A stretch of DNA of 34,606 bases from Cellulomonas hominis. Lineage in GTDB: Bacteria; Actinomycetota; Actinomycetes; Actinomycetales; Cellulomonadaceae. Position numbers and translations under genes: made by a program. The first letter of the stretch is position 1, and every line of letters starts with the position of its first letter. This document shows, piece by piece, positions 16,227 through 23,753 of the stretch. The stretch is from positions 1 to 34,606 of the forward strand of contig NZ_CABEGA010000046.1 in the NCBI RefSeq assembly GCF_901521055.1, given 5' to 3'. Below the pieces are notes generated by a model. The model made no database searches. It was not told the origin of the DNA and was given only the letters and a program-made list of their open reading frames with translations.

Positions 16227-16706
16227 TCAGGCGCGGGCGGACTCCGCGGACTCGCACGCCGCGAGCAGCAGGTGCGCGGCCTCGCGGACCTGCGCCACCT
16301 GGTCGAGGTCCAGCCGCAGCCCGGCCAGCATGGAGGCGGGGATCCCGACGGCCTGCTCCCGCATCGCCCGGCCGCGGTCGGTGACCCGGATGGCCAGGGC
16401 CCGCTCGTCGGCGCCGCTGCGGTCGCGGCTCACGAGCCCCAGGGCCTCCAGCCGGCGGACGAGCGGCGACGTGGTGGCGGGCTCCAGGTGCAGCAGCTCG
16501 GCCAGCGCCTTGAGCGTGAGGTCCCCGTGCTGCCAGAGCGCCAGCATCGCGAGGTACTGCGGGTGGGTGAGCCCGAGCGGCTCGAGCAGCGGCTTGTAGA
16601 ACGCGACCAGCGCGCGGGACGCCGCGGACACCGCGAGGCAGACCTGGGCCTCGACGGCCAGGGGGTCGGCGGCGTCGACGGCGTCGGGCGTGGTCGCGGT
16701 AGTCAC
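16227..16706 (-). CDS. OhrR-like MarR-family regulator
   Basis: A 159-residue MarR protein most like the OhrR peroxide-sensor branch: EAQVCLAVSAASRALVAFYKPLLEPLGLTHPQYLAMLALW follows the OhrR pattern, with the candidate redox Cys at C23 and Y37 and Y51 nearby. The Tyr that normally sits in the LTYPQY motif and holds the reactive Cys is His here (H48), so sensitivity may differ. DNA-binding helices lie near LTLKALAELLHLEPATTSPLVRRLEALGLV, followed by the wing SRDRSGADERALAIRVT. I prefer the GTG at 16704-16706 because TACGAT sits seven bases upstream (leaderless); an ATG at 16739 would lie inside the operator. Its divergent neighbour is an unknown small protein, not an Ohr peroxidase. Two adjacent palindromes lie between them. 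Confidence 0.85.
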   Translation of the reverse strand: MTTATTPDAVDAADPLAVEAQVCLAVSAASRALVAFYKPLLEPLGLTHPQYLAMLALWQHGDLTLKALAELLHLEPATTSPLVRRLEALGLVSRDRSGADERALAIRVTDRGRAMREQAVGIPASMLAGLRLDLDQVAQVREAAHLLLAACESAESARA

Positions 16707-16713
16707 GACGTCG

Positions 16714-16719
16714 ATCGTA
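16714..16719 (-). promoter_or_regulatory. TACGAT -10 element, leaderless start for the OhrR-like gene
   Basis: On the minus strand TACGAT ends seven bases before the GTG at 16706, with no Shine-Dalgarno sequence. The palindrome at 16726-16747 covers the spacer and -35 region of this promoter, which fits autorepression. Confidence 0.45.
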
Positions 16720-16725
16720 GCGGCG

Positions 16726-16761
16726 GATCGTACGTGCACGTATGATCAGTGCACTCATCAT
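16726..16761. promoter_or_regulatory. Twin palindromic operators between the OhrR-like gene and the 68-aa gene
   Basis: Palindrome 1 (16726-16747) is 22 bases with one mismatched pair around TACGTGCACGTA. Palindrome 2 (16742-16761) is 20 bases with one mismatched pair, ATGAT-c-AGTGCACT-c-ATCAT. Both share a central TGCA with GTGCAC core and ATGAT/ATCAT-type half-sites; centres are 15 bases apart. TATGAT (16741-16746), a near-consensus -10 for the plus-strand gene, lies where the two overlap. Bound repressor would block transcription both ways. Confidence 0.65.
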
Positions 16762-16778
16762 CGGTGGAGGGGTGCGGC

Positions 16779-16985
16779 ATGGGCACGATCGGCAGGGCGG
16801 GCGACCGTCGCGAGGCGGCGCTGCTCAGCGTCTTCGGCCCGGCGCAGGTCGGCGACCCGCTGGCCCCCGACCGCGAGGTCGCCGAGGCCGACAAGGAGCG
16901 CGACCGCGCCCTGCGCACGGAGTTCGTGCGGGTCGTCGGCGCGGACGGCTCCTCCTACCTCGTGGAGCGCGCCGTCGAGGGCTGA
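16779..16985 (+). CDS. Small hypothetical protein under OhrR-like control (68 aa)
   Basis: ATG at 16779 with GGAGG (16766-16770) at good spacing, a -10 TATGAT at 16741-16746 and a strong terminator 14 bases after the stop: a complete single-gene transcription unit. The 68-residue product is hydrophilic and mixed-charge (EAALLSVFGPAQVGDP, then EVAEADKERDRALRTEFVRVV and a short beta-like end SSYLVERAVEG); no Cys, signal peptide or membrane segment. I do not recognise a family. The divergent OhrR-like regulator and the twin operators around its promoter argue that it is an inducible gene, perhaps in oxidative or electrophile stress. Function unknown. Confidence 0.75.
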   Translation: MGTIGRAGDRREAALLSVFGPAQVGDPLAPDREVAEADKERDRALRTEFVRVVGADGSSYLVERAVEG

Positions 16986-16998
16986 GCCCGCCGTCGGT

Positions 16999-17042
16999 CA
17001 CGACGACGCCCCCGGGCCCACGGGTCCGGGGGCGTCGTCGTG
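16999..17042. terminator. Strong bidirectional terminator
   Basis: Perfect 17-base arms (16999-17015 and 17026-17042) with a ten-base loop, lying between the convergent 68-residue gene (+) and the YcnI gene (-). It should end transcription from both sides. Confidence 0.85.
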
Positions 17043-17052
17043 GGTGCCGCGG

Positions 17053-17820
17053 TCAGCGGCCGGTCGGCGTCCCCGACCGGCGCCAGGCCAGCAGGGCGAC
17101 GACGAGCGCGACGACCCCGGCGGCGAGGCCCAGCGCACCCAGCACGGCCGGCAGGGCGCTGGACGAGCCGTCCGTGGTGTCGCCGGTGGCGGCGCCGTCG
17201 TCCTCGTGCTCGGCGTCGCCCGTCGCGCCGTGCCCGTCCGCAGCGGCCTCGGTGGTCGTGAACGCGGGCGCCGGGTGCTCCGGCTCGGCGTCGCCCCCGG
17301 CGACCTCGTCCCAGTCGACGACCTCGCCGTCCGAGTACGTCTGGTGCGCGGGCAGGACGACGTCCGTGCCGGCTTCCGGCAGCGGGCCGACCGACAGCGC
17401 GAACTCCTCGAACTCGCCGTCGCCGATGCCGTCGCCGTCGGCCGTCCAGACCACGCGGACGGGGGCCTGCGTGATCGTGGCGCCGTCCACCTCGACCGGC
17501 TCGGGCAGCTCGCCGTCCTCGACCACAGCCGTCCAGCCGGGCACCGGCCGGGTCGACACCGAGGTCAGCGGGGTGCCGGTGGGCAGGTCGACGGACACCT
17601 GCGTGGTGCTCGCCGTCGGCGACTCGTTCGGCACGCGGAACGTGAGCACGGTCCAGCCGCCGGCTGCGGTGGCCTCGGGGACCACCCGGACGTGGGCGGA
17701 GGCGCCGGCGGCCGAGCCCAGGACGAGGGCGGCGGCGAGCGTGGTGGCCGCGACGGTGCCGGCGACCGTGCGCGCGGCGGCGCGGGCGAGGGTGCGGGGG
17801 TGCTGCGGGGTTGCGGACAT
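17053..17820 (-). CDS. ycnI: YcnI-family (DUF1775) copper-associated membrane-anchored protein
   Basis: A 255-residue exported protein. Signal peptide 1-42 ends GASA, so the mature chain begins with H43 (HVRVVPEA), as in YcnI proteins whose N-terminal His takes part in copper binding. The DUF1775 domain spans about 43-185 (GGWTVLTFRVPNES, TQVSVDLPTGTPLTSVSTRPVPGW, PVRVVWTADG, LPAHQTYSDGEVVDWDE). A Glu/Asp/His/Thr-rich linker (about 188-220) leads to one C-terminal transmembrane helix and a short basic tail. ATG is preceded by GGAGGAA. Usually encoded with CopC/CopD copper genes; here only a hydrophobic protein of unknown role precedes it, so it is a lone member. Role in extracytoplasmic copper handling is known for the family, inferred here. 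Confidence 0.9.
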   Translation of the reverse strand: MSATPQHPRTLARAAARTVAGTVAATTLAAALVLGSAAGASAHVRVVPEATAAGGWTVLTFRVPNESPTASTTQVSVDLPTGTPLTSVSTRPVPGWTAVVEDGELPEPVEVDGATITQAPVRVVWTADGDGIGDGEFEEFALSVGPLPEAGTDVVLPAHQTYSDGEVVDWDEVAGGDAEPEHPAPAFTTTEAAADGHGATGDAEHEDDGAATGDTTDGSSSALPAVLGALGLAAGVVALVVALLAWRRSGTPTGR

Positions 17821-17848
17821 GGGGGTTCCTCCGGGTGTGCGACAGGGG

Positions 17849-17883
17849 CGTCCCGCCGGCGGCCGAGCGGCCTCGCCGGGACG
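17849..17883 (-). terminator. Hairpin between the membrane-protein gene and ycnI
   Basis: Seven-base arms (17849-17855 and 17877-17883) enclose a smaller GGCC-GAGC-GGCC hairpin (17861-17872). It lies 50-odd bases after the upstream gene and about 30 before ycnI. It may be a terminator or a leader structure; no sign separates the two. Confidence 0.4.
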
Positions 17884-17935
17884 GGGGTGACGGCGCGGCC
17901 GTCGCCCTGGCGCACCCGCTCAGGGGCGTGCGTGC

Positions 17936-18580
17936 TCAGGCGGCGGTCGCGCGGGGGCGCAGCACCACCGGCGGACCGCGCCGCCCGACCCCGCCGCGCT
18001 GCACCGGGAGGCGACGCAGCGCGGGCACCTCCGGGAGGACCGGGCGGGAGCGCGTCCCGACCGGGCCGGCCACGCTGCCGAGCAGCGCGGGCAGCACCGC
18101 GGACCACCGGCGGGCGAGGTCGAGCACCCCGCGCTCGGTCGCGACGAGCAGCAGCACCGCGACCACCACCGCGACGGCGTGGGCGGCGAGCATCAGCGCG
18201 TCGTCGGGGTGCGCGTGCGAGGCGGCGACCGCCGGGACGACACCGGCGGCGTCGGAGGCGTGCGCGGCGTGGCCCGCGAGCGCCGGCGCCCCGCCCGTGA
18301 CCGGCGAGCCCGCAACCGGCCGACCGAGCCAGGAGAGCGCCGCGTGCACCCCGAGCTGACCGGCGAGCGCCACGGGCAGCAGGACGGGCCGGCTCAGCGG
18401 CCGGCGCGCGACCGCCGCGGCGAGCAGGAGCACCAGCGCGGCGACCAGGGCGACGACGCCGGCGGACGGCGCCGCTCCCCCGCCCAGCACGTGCGCGCCC
18501 GACCCGAGGCCGAGCACCGTGACCCCGACCGCCACCAGCCGCGCCGCGACGAGCGCGCGCTGCAGGGGGGCCGGATCCAC
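17936..18580 (-). CDS. Hypothetical multi-pass membrane protein with His-rich loop
   Basis: A 214-residue protein with four or five hydrophobic segments (about 11-33, 40-60, 64-85, 128-148) starting from a GTG (18578-18580) with no clear Shine-Dalgarno sequence. The loop between segments has several His (GHAAHASDAAG, ASHAHPDDALMLAAHAVAVV), and the C-terminal 60 residues are basic and Pro-rich, probably cytoplasmic. No family is recognised with confidence. Position just ahead of ycnI (115-base gap, same strand) and His content suggest a metal-related role, as similar His-bearing membrane proteins accompany ycnI in actinomycetes; this is inference. Confidence 0.65.
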   Translation of the reverse strand: MDPAPLQRALVAARLVAVGVTVLGLGSGAHVLGGGAAPSAGVVALVAALVLLLAAAVARRPLSRPVLLPVALAGQLGVHAALSWLGRPVAGSPVTGGAPALAGHAAHASDAAGVVPAVAASHAHPDDALMLAAHAVAVVVAVLLLVATERGVLDLARRWSAVLPALLGSVAGPVGTRSRPVLPEVPALRRLPVQRGGVGRRGPPVVLRPRATAA

Positions 18581-18689
18581 GGCGCCGACGGTACGGCATC
18601 AGGAGGACGAAGGTCCTGGTGACCGCCGCGCGGTGCCGCGCGCTTCCCCGTAGCCTGACGCGAGACGTCGGCGGAGGAGAGAGGGCGCG

Positions 18690-20762
18690 GTGACGGCAGA
18701 GCGGCAGGTCACGACCCGGCCACCGGTGCGGCGCCGCCGCCGGCCCAGCGCACGCGACTGGCGCGTCGTCGTGGTGTTCACGGCCCTGTACGTCGGCGCC
18801 TGCTACCTCGGGCGGTCCACGATCGTCGAGGGCGCCGAGGTCAGCCTCGTGTGGCCCGCGGCGGGCGTGTCGGTGCTCTGGCTGGTCGCCCGGGCGCGGC
18901 GGCCGTGGCCCTGGCTCGACCTGCTGGCGCTCGCGGGTGCGACCTGGGCAGTGGTGGCCTCGACCGGCTCGACTCCCGCCTCGGCGGCGATCGGCGCGGG
19001 GGCGGCGGTCGCGCAGGCGCTCGTCTGCTCGTCCATCCTGGCCGTCGGGGTGCCCTACGTGTGGGCCGCGCGCGGCACCCGCCAGCTGCGCCGGGTCCCG
19101 GACCTGTGGTGGCTCCTGCTGGCGGCCGGCACCAGCTCGGTGCTGTCCGCGCCGCTGGTCGAGCTCGCCGTCGTCGTCGGCGGGGCCCCGTGGACGTGGC
19201 AGACCGCGCTGCTGTGGTGCGCGCGCAACACGGTGAGCATCATCGGCATCACCACGCTGGGCTGGACCATCGGCACGTGGCTGCACGAGCGCAAGAGCCA
19301 GCGCGGCGTGCTCGAGCGCCTCGAGTGGTGGACCGACGGCAGCGCCGGGGACTACGTCGCGGCGCTGCTCCTGGCGCCCGTGCTGTACGTGGTCTGGTTC
19401 CTGGAGCTCTCCGACCTCACGGTGATCTTCCCGCTCATCGCGCTCACCGTGTGGGCGGGCTCGCGCCTGCCGACCCGCTCCGTCGTCCTGCACACGATGA
19501 TCTGCGGCGTCGTGACCATCCAGTTCACGCTGCAGGGCATGGGCCCGTTCGCCGGGCTGCCGGACGCGACCACGCAGGTGGCGGTCGCGCAGCTGTACGT
19601 CGGCCTGGTGTCGGTCATCGGGCTCGCACTGGCGATCGCGCGCGACGAGCGGCGGCGGCTGCTGCGCGACCTCGGCTCCGCGCGGGACCGCGCCGAGGAG
19701 CAGGCCGCGCTGCTGTCCACCGTGGTCGACACCATGTCCGAGGGCGTGCGGGTGGTGGACGCCGCCGGCCGGGTCGTCGTCCGGAACCCCATCGCGACGC
19801 TGCTCCTCGCGGGGCGCACCCGGCTCGACACGGAGGACAGCACGTCGGACCTCGCGGGGCTGTCCCGGTTGGACGGCACCGCGCTGCCCGAGCACGAGCT
19901 GCCGTTCCGGCGGGCGCTGGCCGGGGAGCTCGTGCGCGACCAGGACCTGCTCGTCCGCGTGCCGGGGACCCCCGAGCCGCGGATCGTGACGTTCTCCTCC
20001 ACGCCGATCCCCGAGAGCTCCGGCGGCGGAGTGGTCACCGTCCTGCGGGACGTCACCGCGGAGCGGACCGAGCTCCGCCGGGCCGCGCAGGTCCAGGCGA
20101 GCCTGCTGCCGTCCCGCGGCCTGGAGGTCCCCGGCTTCGGCCTCGCCGCGCGGTTCGTGCCGGCGGGCTCGGTCGGCGGCGACTTCTACGACTGGCAGCG
20201 GCTGCCGGACGGCCTCGTGCTGACCCTCGCGGACGTGATGGGCAAGGGCCCCGCGGCGGCGATCCTCGCGGCGACGACCCGCTCCGTGCTGCACGCGCAG
20301 GGCAGCCTGCACGACGTGGCGGGGACGCTCTCCGCCACGGAGCGGGCCATGGACGCCGACCTGGTCAACGCCGGGGCGTTCGTCACGATGTTCCGCGCGT
20401 ACGTCGACGCGACCGACGGCCGGGTGTCGTACACCGACGCCGGGCACGGGCTGTCGATGATCATCGGCGAGGACGGCAGCGCGCGGCGCCTGTCGGCCAC
20501 CGGGCTGCCGCTCGGGATCGCCCCCGGCCCGGCCCGCACGAGCGTCCAGACCCGGATGCGCCCCGGGGACCTGCTCGTCACGTTCAGCGACGGGGTGCTC
20601 GACGCGATCGGCGGGTCGATGGGCGACCTGGACCAGGTGCGGGACGTGGTGCGCGGGACGGACACCGCCGAGGACGCCGCCGACGCCGTGCTCTCCCTGG
20701 TGCAGGACACCCGCCACGCGGACGACGACCTCACCGTCGTGACCCTCAAGCGCGCCGCCTGA
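18690..20762 (+). CDS. MASE1-PAS-SpoIIE membrane sensor phosphatase
   Basis: A 690-residue membrane sensor that should dephosphorylate a STAS antagonist. Residues about 25-315 hold eight or so hydrophobic segments with the MASE1-type opening (LGRSTIVEGAEVSLVWPAAGVSVLWL). A short helix (320-342) leads to a PAS-like domain (about 343-455: MSEGVRVVDAAGRVVVRNP, VLRDVTAE). The PP2C/SpoIIE domain (460-690) has VGGDFYDW (D498), LADVMGKG (D515), DAGHG (D583), FSDGVLD (D634) and DDDLTVV, so metal residues are complete. GTG start follows GGAGGAGAGAGG; TAGCCT (18651-18656) is a plausible -10. Ten bases after it comes a phosphoesterase gene. Its probable substrate is the STAS protein encoded 3 kb away. 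Confidence 0.88.
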   Translation: MTAERQVTTRPPVRRRRRPSARDWRVVVVFTALYVGACYLGRSTIVEGAEVSLVWPAAGVSVLWLVARARRPWPWLDLLALAGATWAVVASTGSTPASAAIGAGAAVAQALVCSSILAVGVPYVWAARGTRQLRRVPDLWWLLLAAGTSSVLSAPLVELAVVVGGAPWTWQTALLWCARNTVSIIGITTLGWTIGTWLHERKSQRGVLERLEWWTDGSAGDYVAALLLAPVLYVVWFLELSDLTVIFPLIALTVWAGSRLPTRSVVLHTMICGVVTIQFTLQGMGPFAGLPDATTQVAVAQLYVGLVSVIGLALAIARDERRRLLRDLGSARDRAEEQAALLSTVVDTMSEGVRVVDAAGRVVVRNPIATLLLAGRTRLDTEDSTSDLAGLSRLDGTALPEHELPFRRALAGELVRDQDLLVRVPGTPEPRIVTFSSTPIPESSGGGVVTVLRDVTAERTELRRAAQVQASLLPSRGLEVPGFGLAARFVPAGSVGGDFYDWQRLPDGLVLTLADVMGKGPAAAILAATTRSVLHAQGSLHDVAGTLSATERAMDADLVNAGAFVTMFRAYVDATDGRVSYTDAGHGLSMIIGEDGSARRLSATGLPLGIAPGPARTSVQTRMRPGDLLVTFSDGVLDAIGGSMGDLDQVRDVVRGTDTAEDAADAVLSLVQDTRHADDDLTVVTLKRAA

Positions 20763-20772
20763 GGAGACCCGC

Positions 20773-21270
20773 GTGGACCTGCTGCTGCTCGCCGACACGC
20801 ACCTGCCGCGCCGCGCCCGGGACCTCCCGCCCGTGGTGTGGGACGCGGTCGCCGCCGCCGACGTGGTGCTGCACGCCGGCGACTGGGTGGACGTGGCCCT
20901 GCTCGACGCGCTGGAGGCCCGGGCCCGGCGCGTCGTCGGGTGCTGGGGCAACAACGACGGCGCGGACCTGCGCGCCCGCCTGCCGGAGGTCGCCCGGGTG
21001 ACGCTGGAGGGCGTCCGGTTCGCCGTGGTGCACGAGACGGGCCAGGCGGCCGGGCGGGAGGCGCGGTGCGCCGCGGCGTACCCCGACGTCGACGTGCTCG
21101 TGTTCGGCCACAGCCACATCCCGTGGGACACGACCGCCCCCGCCGGGCTGCGCCTGCTGAACCCCGGCTCCCCCACCGACCGGCGCCGTCAGCCGACGGG
21201 CACGTACCTCACGGCGCGCGCGGCGGACGGCGCGCTGCACGACGTGGTGCTGCACCCCGTCCCACGGTGA
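20773..21270 (+). CDS. YfcE-type metallophosphoesterase
   Basis: A 165-residue calcineurin-like phosphoesterase of the small YfcE/MJ0936 type. Metal ligands: D8-H10 (LADTH), D37 (HAGDW), N60 (GNND), H87 (VVHE) and H113/H115 (GHSH); the family-typical NPGSP follows at about 150. Likely a cytoplasmic phosphodiesterase of unknown natural substrate. GTG start 10 bases after the phosphatase gene; the Shine-Dalgarno GAGGAG begins in that gene's stop region, so the two are one operon. Association with a sensor phosphatase might be incidental. Confidence 0.88.
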   Translation: MDLLLLADTHLPRRARDLPPVVWDAVAAADVVLHAGDWVDVALLDALEARARRVVGCWGNNDGADLRARLPEVARVTLEGVRFAVVHETGQAAGREARCAAAYPDVDVLVFGHSHIPWDTTAPAGLRLLNPGSPTDRRRQPTGTYLTARAADGALHDVVLHPVPR

Positions 21271-21307
21271 GGGGGCGCACCCGACGCATCCGAGCCGGCG
21301 CCACGTC

Positions 21308-21344
21308 GTGACCATGGCTTCAGAGTGAAGCTAGAGTGGCTTCA
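21308..21344 (+). promoter_or_regulatory. Toxin-antitoxin promoter with operator repeats
   Basis: GTGACC (21308-21313), 18-base spacer, TAGAGT (21332-21337). The inverted repeat GCTTCA-GAG-TGAAGC (21317-21331) fills the spacer, and a third GCTTCA (21339-21344) follows the -10, exactly 22 bases (two helical turns) from the first. This is a fitting binding layout for a ribbon-helix-helix antitoxin that represses its own operon. Confidence 0.6.
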
Positions 21345-21390
21345 GTCCGACACTGCGGACGTGACGACCTGACGATGCAGGAGTGCTGCC

Positions 21391-21597
21391 ATGCCCACGT
21401 TGACCGTGCGCCTCGATGAGGAGACTCTGGCGGCTCTGCGCAAGCAGGCCGAGATCGAGCACCGCTCCATGAACGACGTGACCGTCCTCGCGATCCAGGA
21501 GCGTGCGGCCGCAGTGACTCGCCGCACCGAGCGCCGAGCGATCATCGGGGACCTCATCGAGGGCAACAGAGAGCTCTTGGAGAAGCTGTCCCGGTGA
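21391..21597 (+). CDS. Ribbon-helix-helix antitoxin
   Basis: A 68-residue small protein beginning MPTLTVRLDEETLAALRKQA, the strand and first helix of an RHH (Arc/CopG, FitA-like) DNA-binding domain, followed by HRSMNDVTVLAIQERA for the second helix. The C-terminal 25 residues (RRAIIGDLIEGNRELLEKLSR) would wrap the toxin. ATG with CAGGAG ten bases upstream. Its stop overlaps the start of the Doc-like toxin gene by four bases (GTGA), the usual antitoxin-first coupling. It should neutralise the toxin and repress the operon through the repeats at 21317-21344. This stretch is slightly lower in G+C than its surroundings, hinting at transfer. Confidence 0.82.
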   Translation: MPTLTVRLDEETLAALRKQAEIEHRSMNDVTVLAIQERAAAVTRRTERRAIIGDLIEGNRELLEKLSR

Positions 21598-21977
21598 ACG
21601 CTGCGCCGTTCGCCTACCCCGAGCTCGCTGACGCGCTCGACATCTGCGAACGTCTCCACCTTCACATCCGCGACGTCGGAGCGCTGGCATCCGCCATCGA
21701 CCGGCCGGCGCAGGTCGTGTTCGGCACAGAGGCGTACGTGGGGATCCACTCGAAGGGCGCTGCCCTGCTGGATGCGATCAACCGGTCGCACCCCCTGCTG
21801 GACGGCAACAAGCGGCTGTCGGTCCTCCTGGTGATGCTGCTCTACCGGGTCAACGGGTTCGACCTCGTGATCGATCCCGTCGAGGGCGACGACTTCATCC
21901 GAGTGGTCGCGGGCGACGTGCACCCGGAGATGGACAGGATCGTCGACTGGCTGGAGGACCGCGCCGTCGAGCGCTGA
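21594..21977 (+). CDS. doc: Doc/Fic-family toxin
   Basis: A 127-residue death-on-curing type toxin. The Fic motif reads HPLLDGNKR (66-74): catalytic H66, acidic D70, phosphate-anchoring GN and R74 are present, with Leu in place of the usual Phe at the third position. Upstream it has the Doc-like PAQVVFGTEAYVGIHSKGAALLDAINRSHPL and downstream a compact helical end. Doc of phage P1 phosphorylates EF-Tu and stops translation; the same is expected but not shown. GTG start overlaps the antitoxin stop. Length fits the Doc family. Downstream gene is convergent. Confidence 0.88.
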   Translation: MNAAPFAYPELADALDICERLHLHIRDVGALASAIDRPAQVVFGTEAYVGIHSKGAALLDAINRSHPLLDGNKRLSVLLVMLLYRVNGFDLVIDPVEGDDFIRVVAGDVHPEMDRIVDWLEDRAVER

Positions 21978-22056
21978 GACGCGACGGTCCCGCGCAGTGG
22001 TCGGGGTCGGAGGTCCGGGACGAGATCCGGGGCGCACGCCGGGCGGCCCACCGATC

Positions 22057-22077
22057 CGGCGCGCTCCTGGCGCGCCG
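22057..22077. terminator. Possible terminator between doc and the SpoIIE gene
   Basis: Seven-base G/C arms (22057-22063 and 22071-22077) with a seven-base loop between two convergent genes. No U-tract. Confidence 0.4.
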
Positions 22078-22093
22078 CAACGCCCGGGGGGCC

Positions 22094-23275
22094 TCAGTCT
22101 GCGGCGCGCCGCAGCGCCACGACGGTGAGGTCGTCCGGGCGGTCCCGCACGTCGACGGCGAACCGCAGCACGGCGTCGACGGCCGCATCCGCCGAGCCGG
22201 CACCGCGCAGCGCGTCCACGACCAGCGGCACCGCGGCGAGCGAGCCGTCGACCAGGTCCAGGACGCCGTCGGAGAACGTGACGAGCAGGTCCCCCGGCTC
22301 CAGGTGCACGGTGCGCTGCTCGCGCTGCTCCTCGTCGAGCACGCCGAGCGGCAGGCCGGTCGCCGCCAGCCGCTCCTGCGACCCGTCGGCGCGCAGCAGC
22401 ACCGTGAGGCCGTGCCCGGCGTCCGCGTAGGTCACGTCGCCGGTGGCCGCGTCCAGCGCGGCGTGGAACGCGGTCGCGAACACGCCGGCGCCCGACAGGT
22501 CCGCGTGCAGGATGGAGCCCGCGTACATCAGGGACCGGGCGACGTCGGAGCCGTGCGCCGAGCCGCGCAGCACCGCGCGGACCGACGCGGCCATGATCCC
22601 GGCGCCGGCGCCCTTGCCCATCACGTCGACCAGGCTCAGCACCACGCCGCCGTCGCGGGTGGTGCTCCAGTCGTAGAAGTCCCCGCCCACGGCCCGGCTC
22701 GGCAGGCACGCGCCCGCGACCTCGTACCCGGGCACGTCCGGCGCCGTCCGGGGCAGCAGGGCGGCCTGGACCTCGGCGGCGCGCTGGAGCTCGGAGTCGA
22801 TGACCAGCTCCTTCTCCACCCAGGACGCGAGGTCCCGCAGCAGCGAGGCGCTCTCGGCGGGGAACTCGCGGGGCTGGTTGTCGGCGATGCACAGCGTGCC
22901 GACCCGGAAGCCGCCCGGTGCGACGAGCGGCTGCCCGGCGTAGAACCGGAGCCCGTCCGGCTGGTCCACGTAGGGGTTGTCGACGAAGCGCGGGTCCTGC
23001 GACGCGTCCGGGACCACGAGCATGTCGTCGCTCTGCACCGCCGTGTTGCAGAACGAGTCCTCGCGCGGGACGACACGCTCGTCGAACCCGAGCATCGCCT
23101 TGTGCACGACGACGTCGCGGTCGACGAGCGAGACCAGGGCGGTGGGGACGCCGAAGAGCTGCCGGGCCAGCCGCACCACCCGGTCGAACCGGTCCTCGGC
23201 GGGCGAGTCCAGCGCGCCGAGCCGGTGCAGGGCCTCCAGGCGGCGCTCCTCGAGGGGCGGGGTCTGCGTGCTCAT
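22094..23275 (-). CDS. GAF-SpoIIE soluble phosphatase
   Basis: A 393-residue cytoplasmic protein phosphatase. Residues about 10-155 are a GAF domain of the type found in many actinobacterial sensors (DSPAEDRFDRVVRLARQLFGVPTALVSLVD, REDSFCNTAV, VVPDASQDPRFVDNPYV, LRFYAGQPLVAPGG, VGTLCIADNQPREF). A helix (155-172) joins the PP2C/SpoIIE domain with VGGDFYDW (D199), LVDVMGKG (D217), DAGHG (D285), FSDGVLD (D336) and DDLTVV (D381/D382). Two ATGs compete (23281 and 23275), neither with a clear Shine-Dalgarno. It follows the RsbW-like gene by 52 bases on the same strand and is the likely phosphatase for the STAS protein. A second, membrane-bound SpoIIE protein lies at 18690. Confidence 0.87.
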   Translation of the reverse strand: MSTQTPPLEERRLEALHRLGALDSPAEDRFDRVVRLARQLFGVPTALVSLVDRDVVVHKAMLGFDERVVPREDSFCNTAVQSDDMLVVPDASQDPRFVDNPYVDQPDGLRFYAGQPLVAPGGFRVGTLCIADNQPREFPAESASLLRDLASWVEKELVIDSELQRAAEVQAALLPRTAPDVPGYEVAGACLPSRAVGGDFYDWSTTRDGGVVLSLVDVMGKGAGAGIMAASVRAVLRGSAHGSDVARSLMYAGSILHADLSGAGVFATAFHAALDAATGDVTYADAGHGLTVLLRADGSQERLAATGLPLGVLDEEQREQRTVHLEPGDLLVTFSDGVLDLVDGSLAAVPLVVDALRGAGSADAAVDAVLRFAVDVRDRPDDLTVVALRRAAD

Positions 23276-23327
23276 CGGCATCGACGGTACGACACGACCC
23301 GGGTCGCGCGCAGGCCGTGCCCGGACC

Positions 23328-23753
23328 TCAGCGCGCCCACACCCGGGACAGCCGCCAGGTGTTCCGGTCGCCCTCGCGCACCAGGCTGAGGCTGTCGACC
23401 GCGCGCAGCACGAGGGCGATCCCCCGCCCGCTCTCGGCGAGGTCGTCCACGGGTTCCGGGTCCAGGTCCACGTCCACCGCCGTCCCGGTGTCGGACAGCT
23501 CGGCCTCGACCCGGTCGGGCTGCGCGCGCAGGAGGGCACGCGCGAGCACGGGACCCGCGCCGGCGGGACGGGTGTGCCGGACGATGTTCGTGGCGATCTC
23601 GATCACCGCGGTCTCGAACCGGAACCGGTCGACGTCCGGCACCGCCGGCGCCACCGACCACAGCCGTGCCAGCGCGTCGTGCACCTCGTCCAGCCACCCG
23701 GGCTCCGCCGCGCCGTCCACGCGGAGCTCGACGGCCCCGTCAGCCGGCGTCAC
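23328..23753 (-). CDS. RsbW-like anti-sigma/ATP-binding kinase
   Basis: A 141-residue GHKL ATPase of the RsbW/SpoIIAB type. N-box FETAVIEIATNIVRH (46-60, E52 and N56), G1 box LSDTGTAV (D88, G90), G2 box ESGRGIALV (107-115). It should phosphorylate the adjacent STAS antagonist and bind an alternative output, classically a sigma factor. GTG start 14 bases inside the end of the STAS gene, so the two are translationally coupled. No sigma factor gene is visible in the operon, so the output may be encoded elsewhere or may not be a sigma factor. Confidence 0.85.
   Translation of the reverse strand: MTPADGAVELRVDGAAEPGWLDEVHDALARLWSVAPAVPDVDRFRFETAVIEIATNIVRHTRPAGAGPVLARALLRAQPDRVEAELSDTGTAVDVDLDPEPVDDLAESGRGIALVLRAVDSLSLVREGDRNTWRLSRVWAR

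Noticed and set aside
17821..17935. Metal riboswitch before ycnI
   Set aside because: Only a simple nested hairpin is visible; no conserved riboswitch core.
17053..18580. Complete CopC/CopD copper operon
   Set aside because: Only YcnI is recognisable; the neighbouring membrane protein does not show CopC or CopD motifs.
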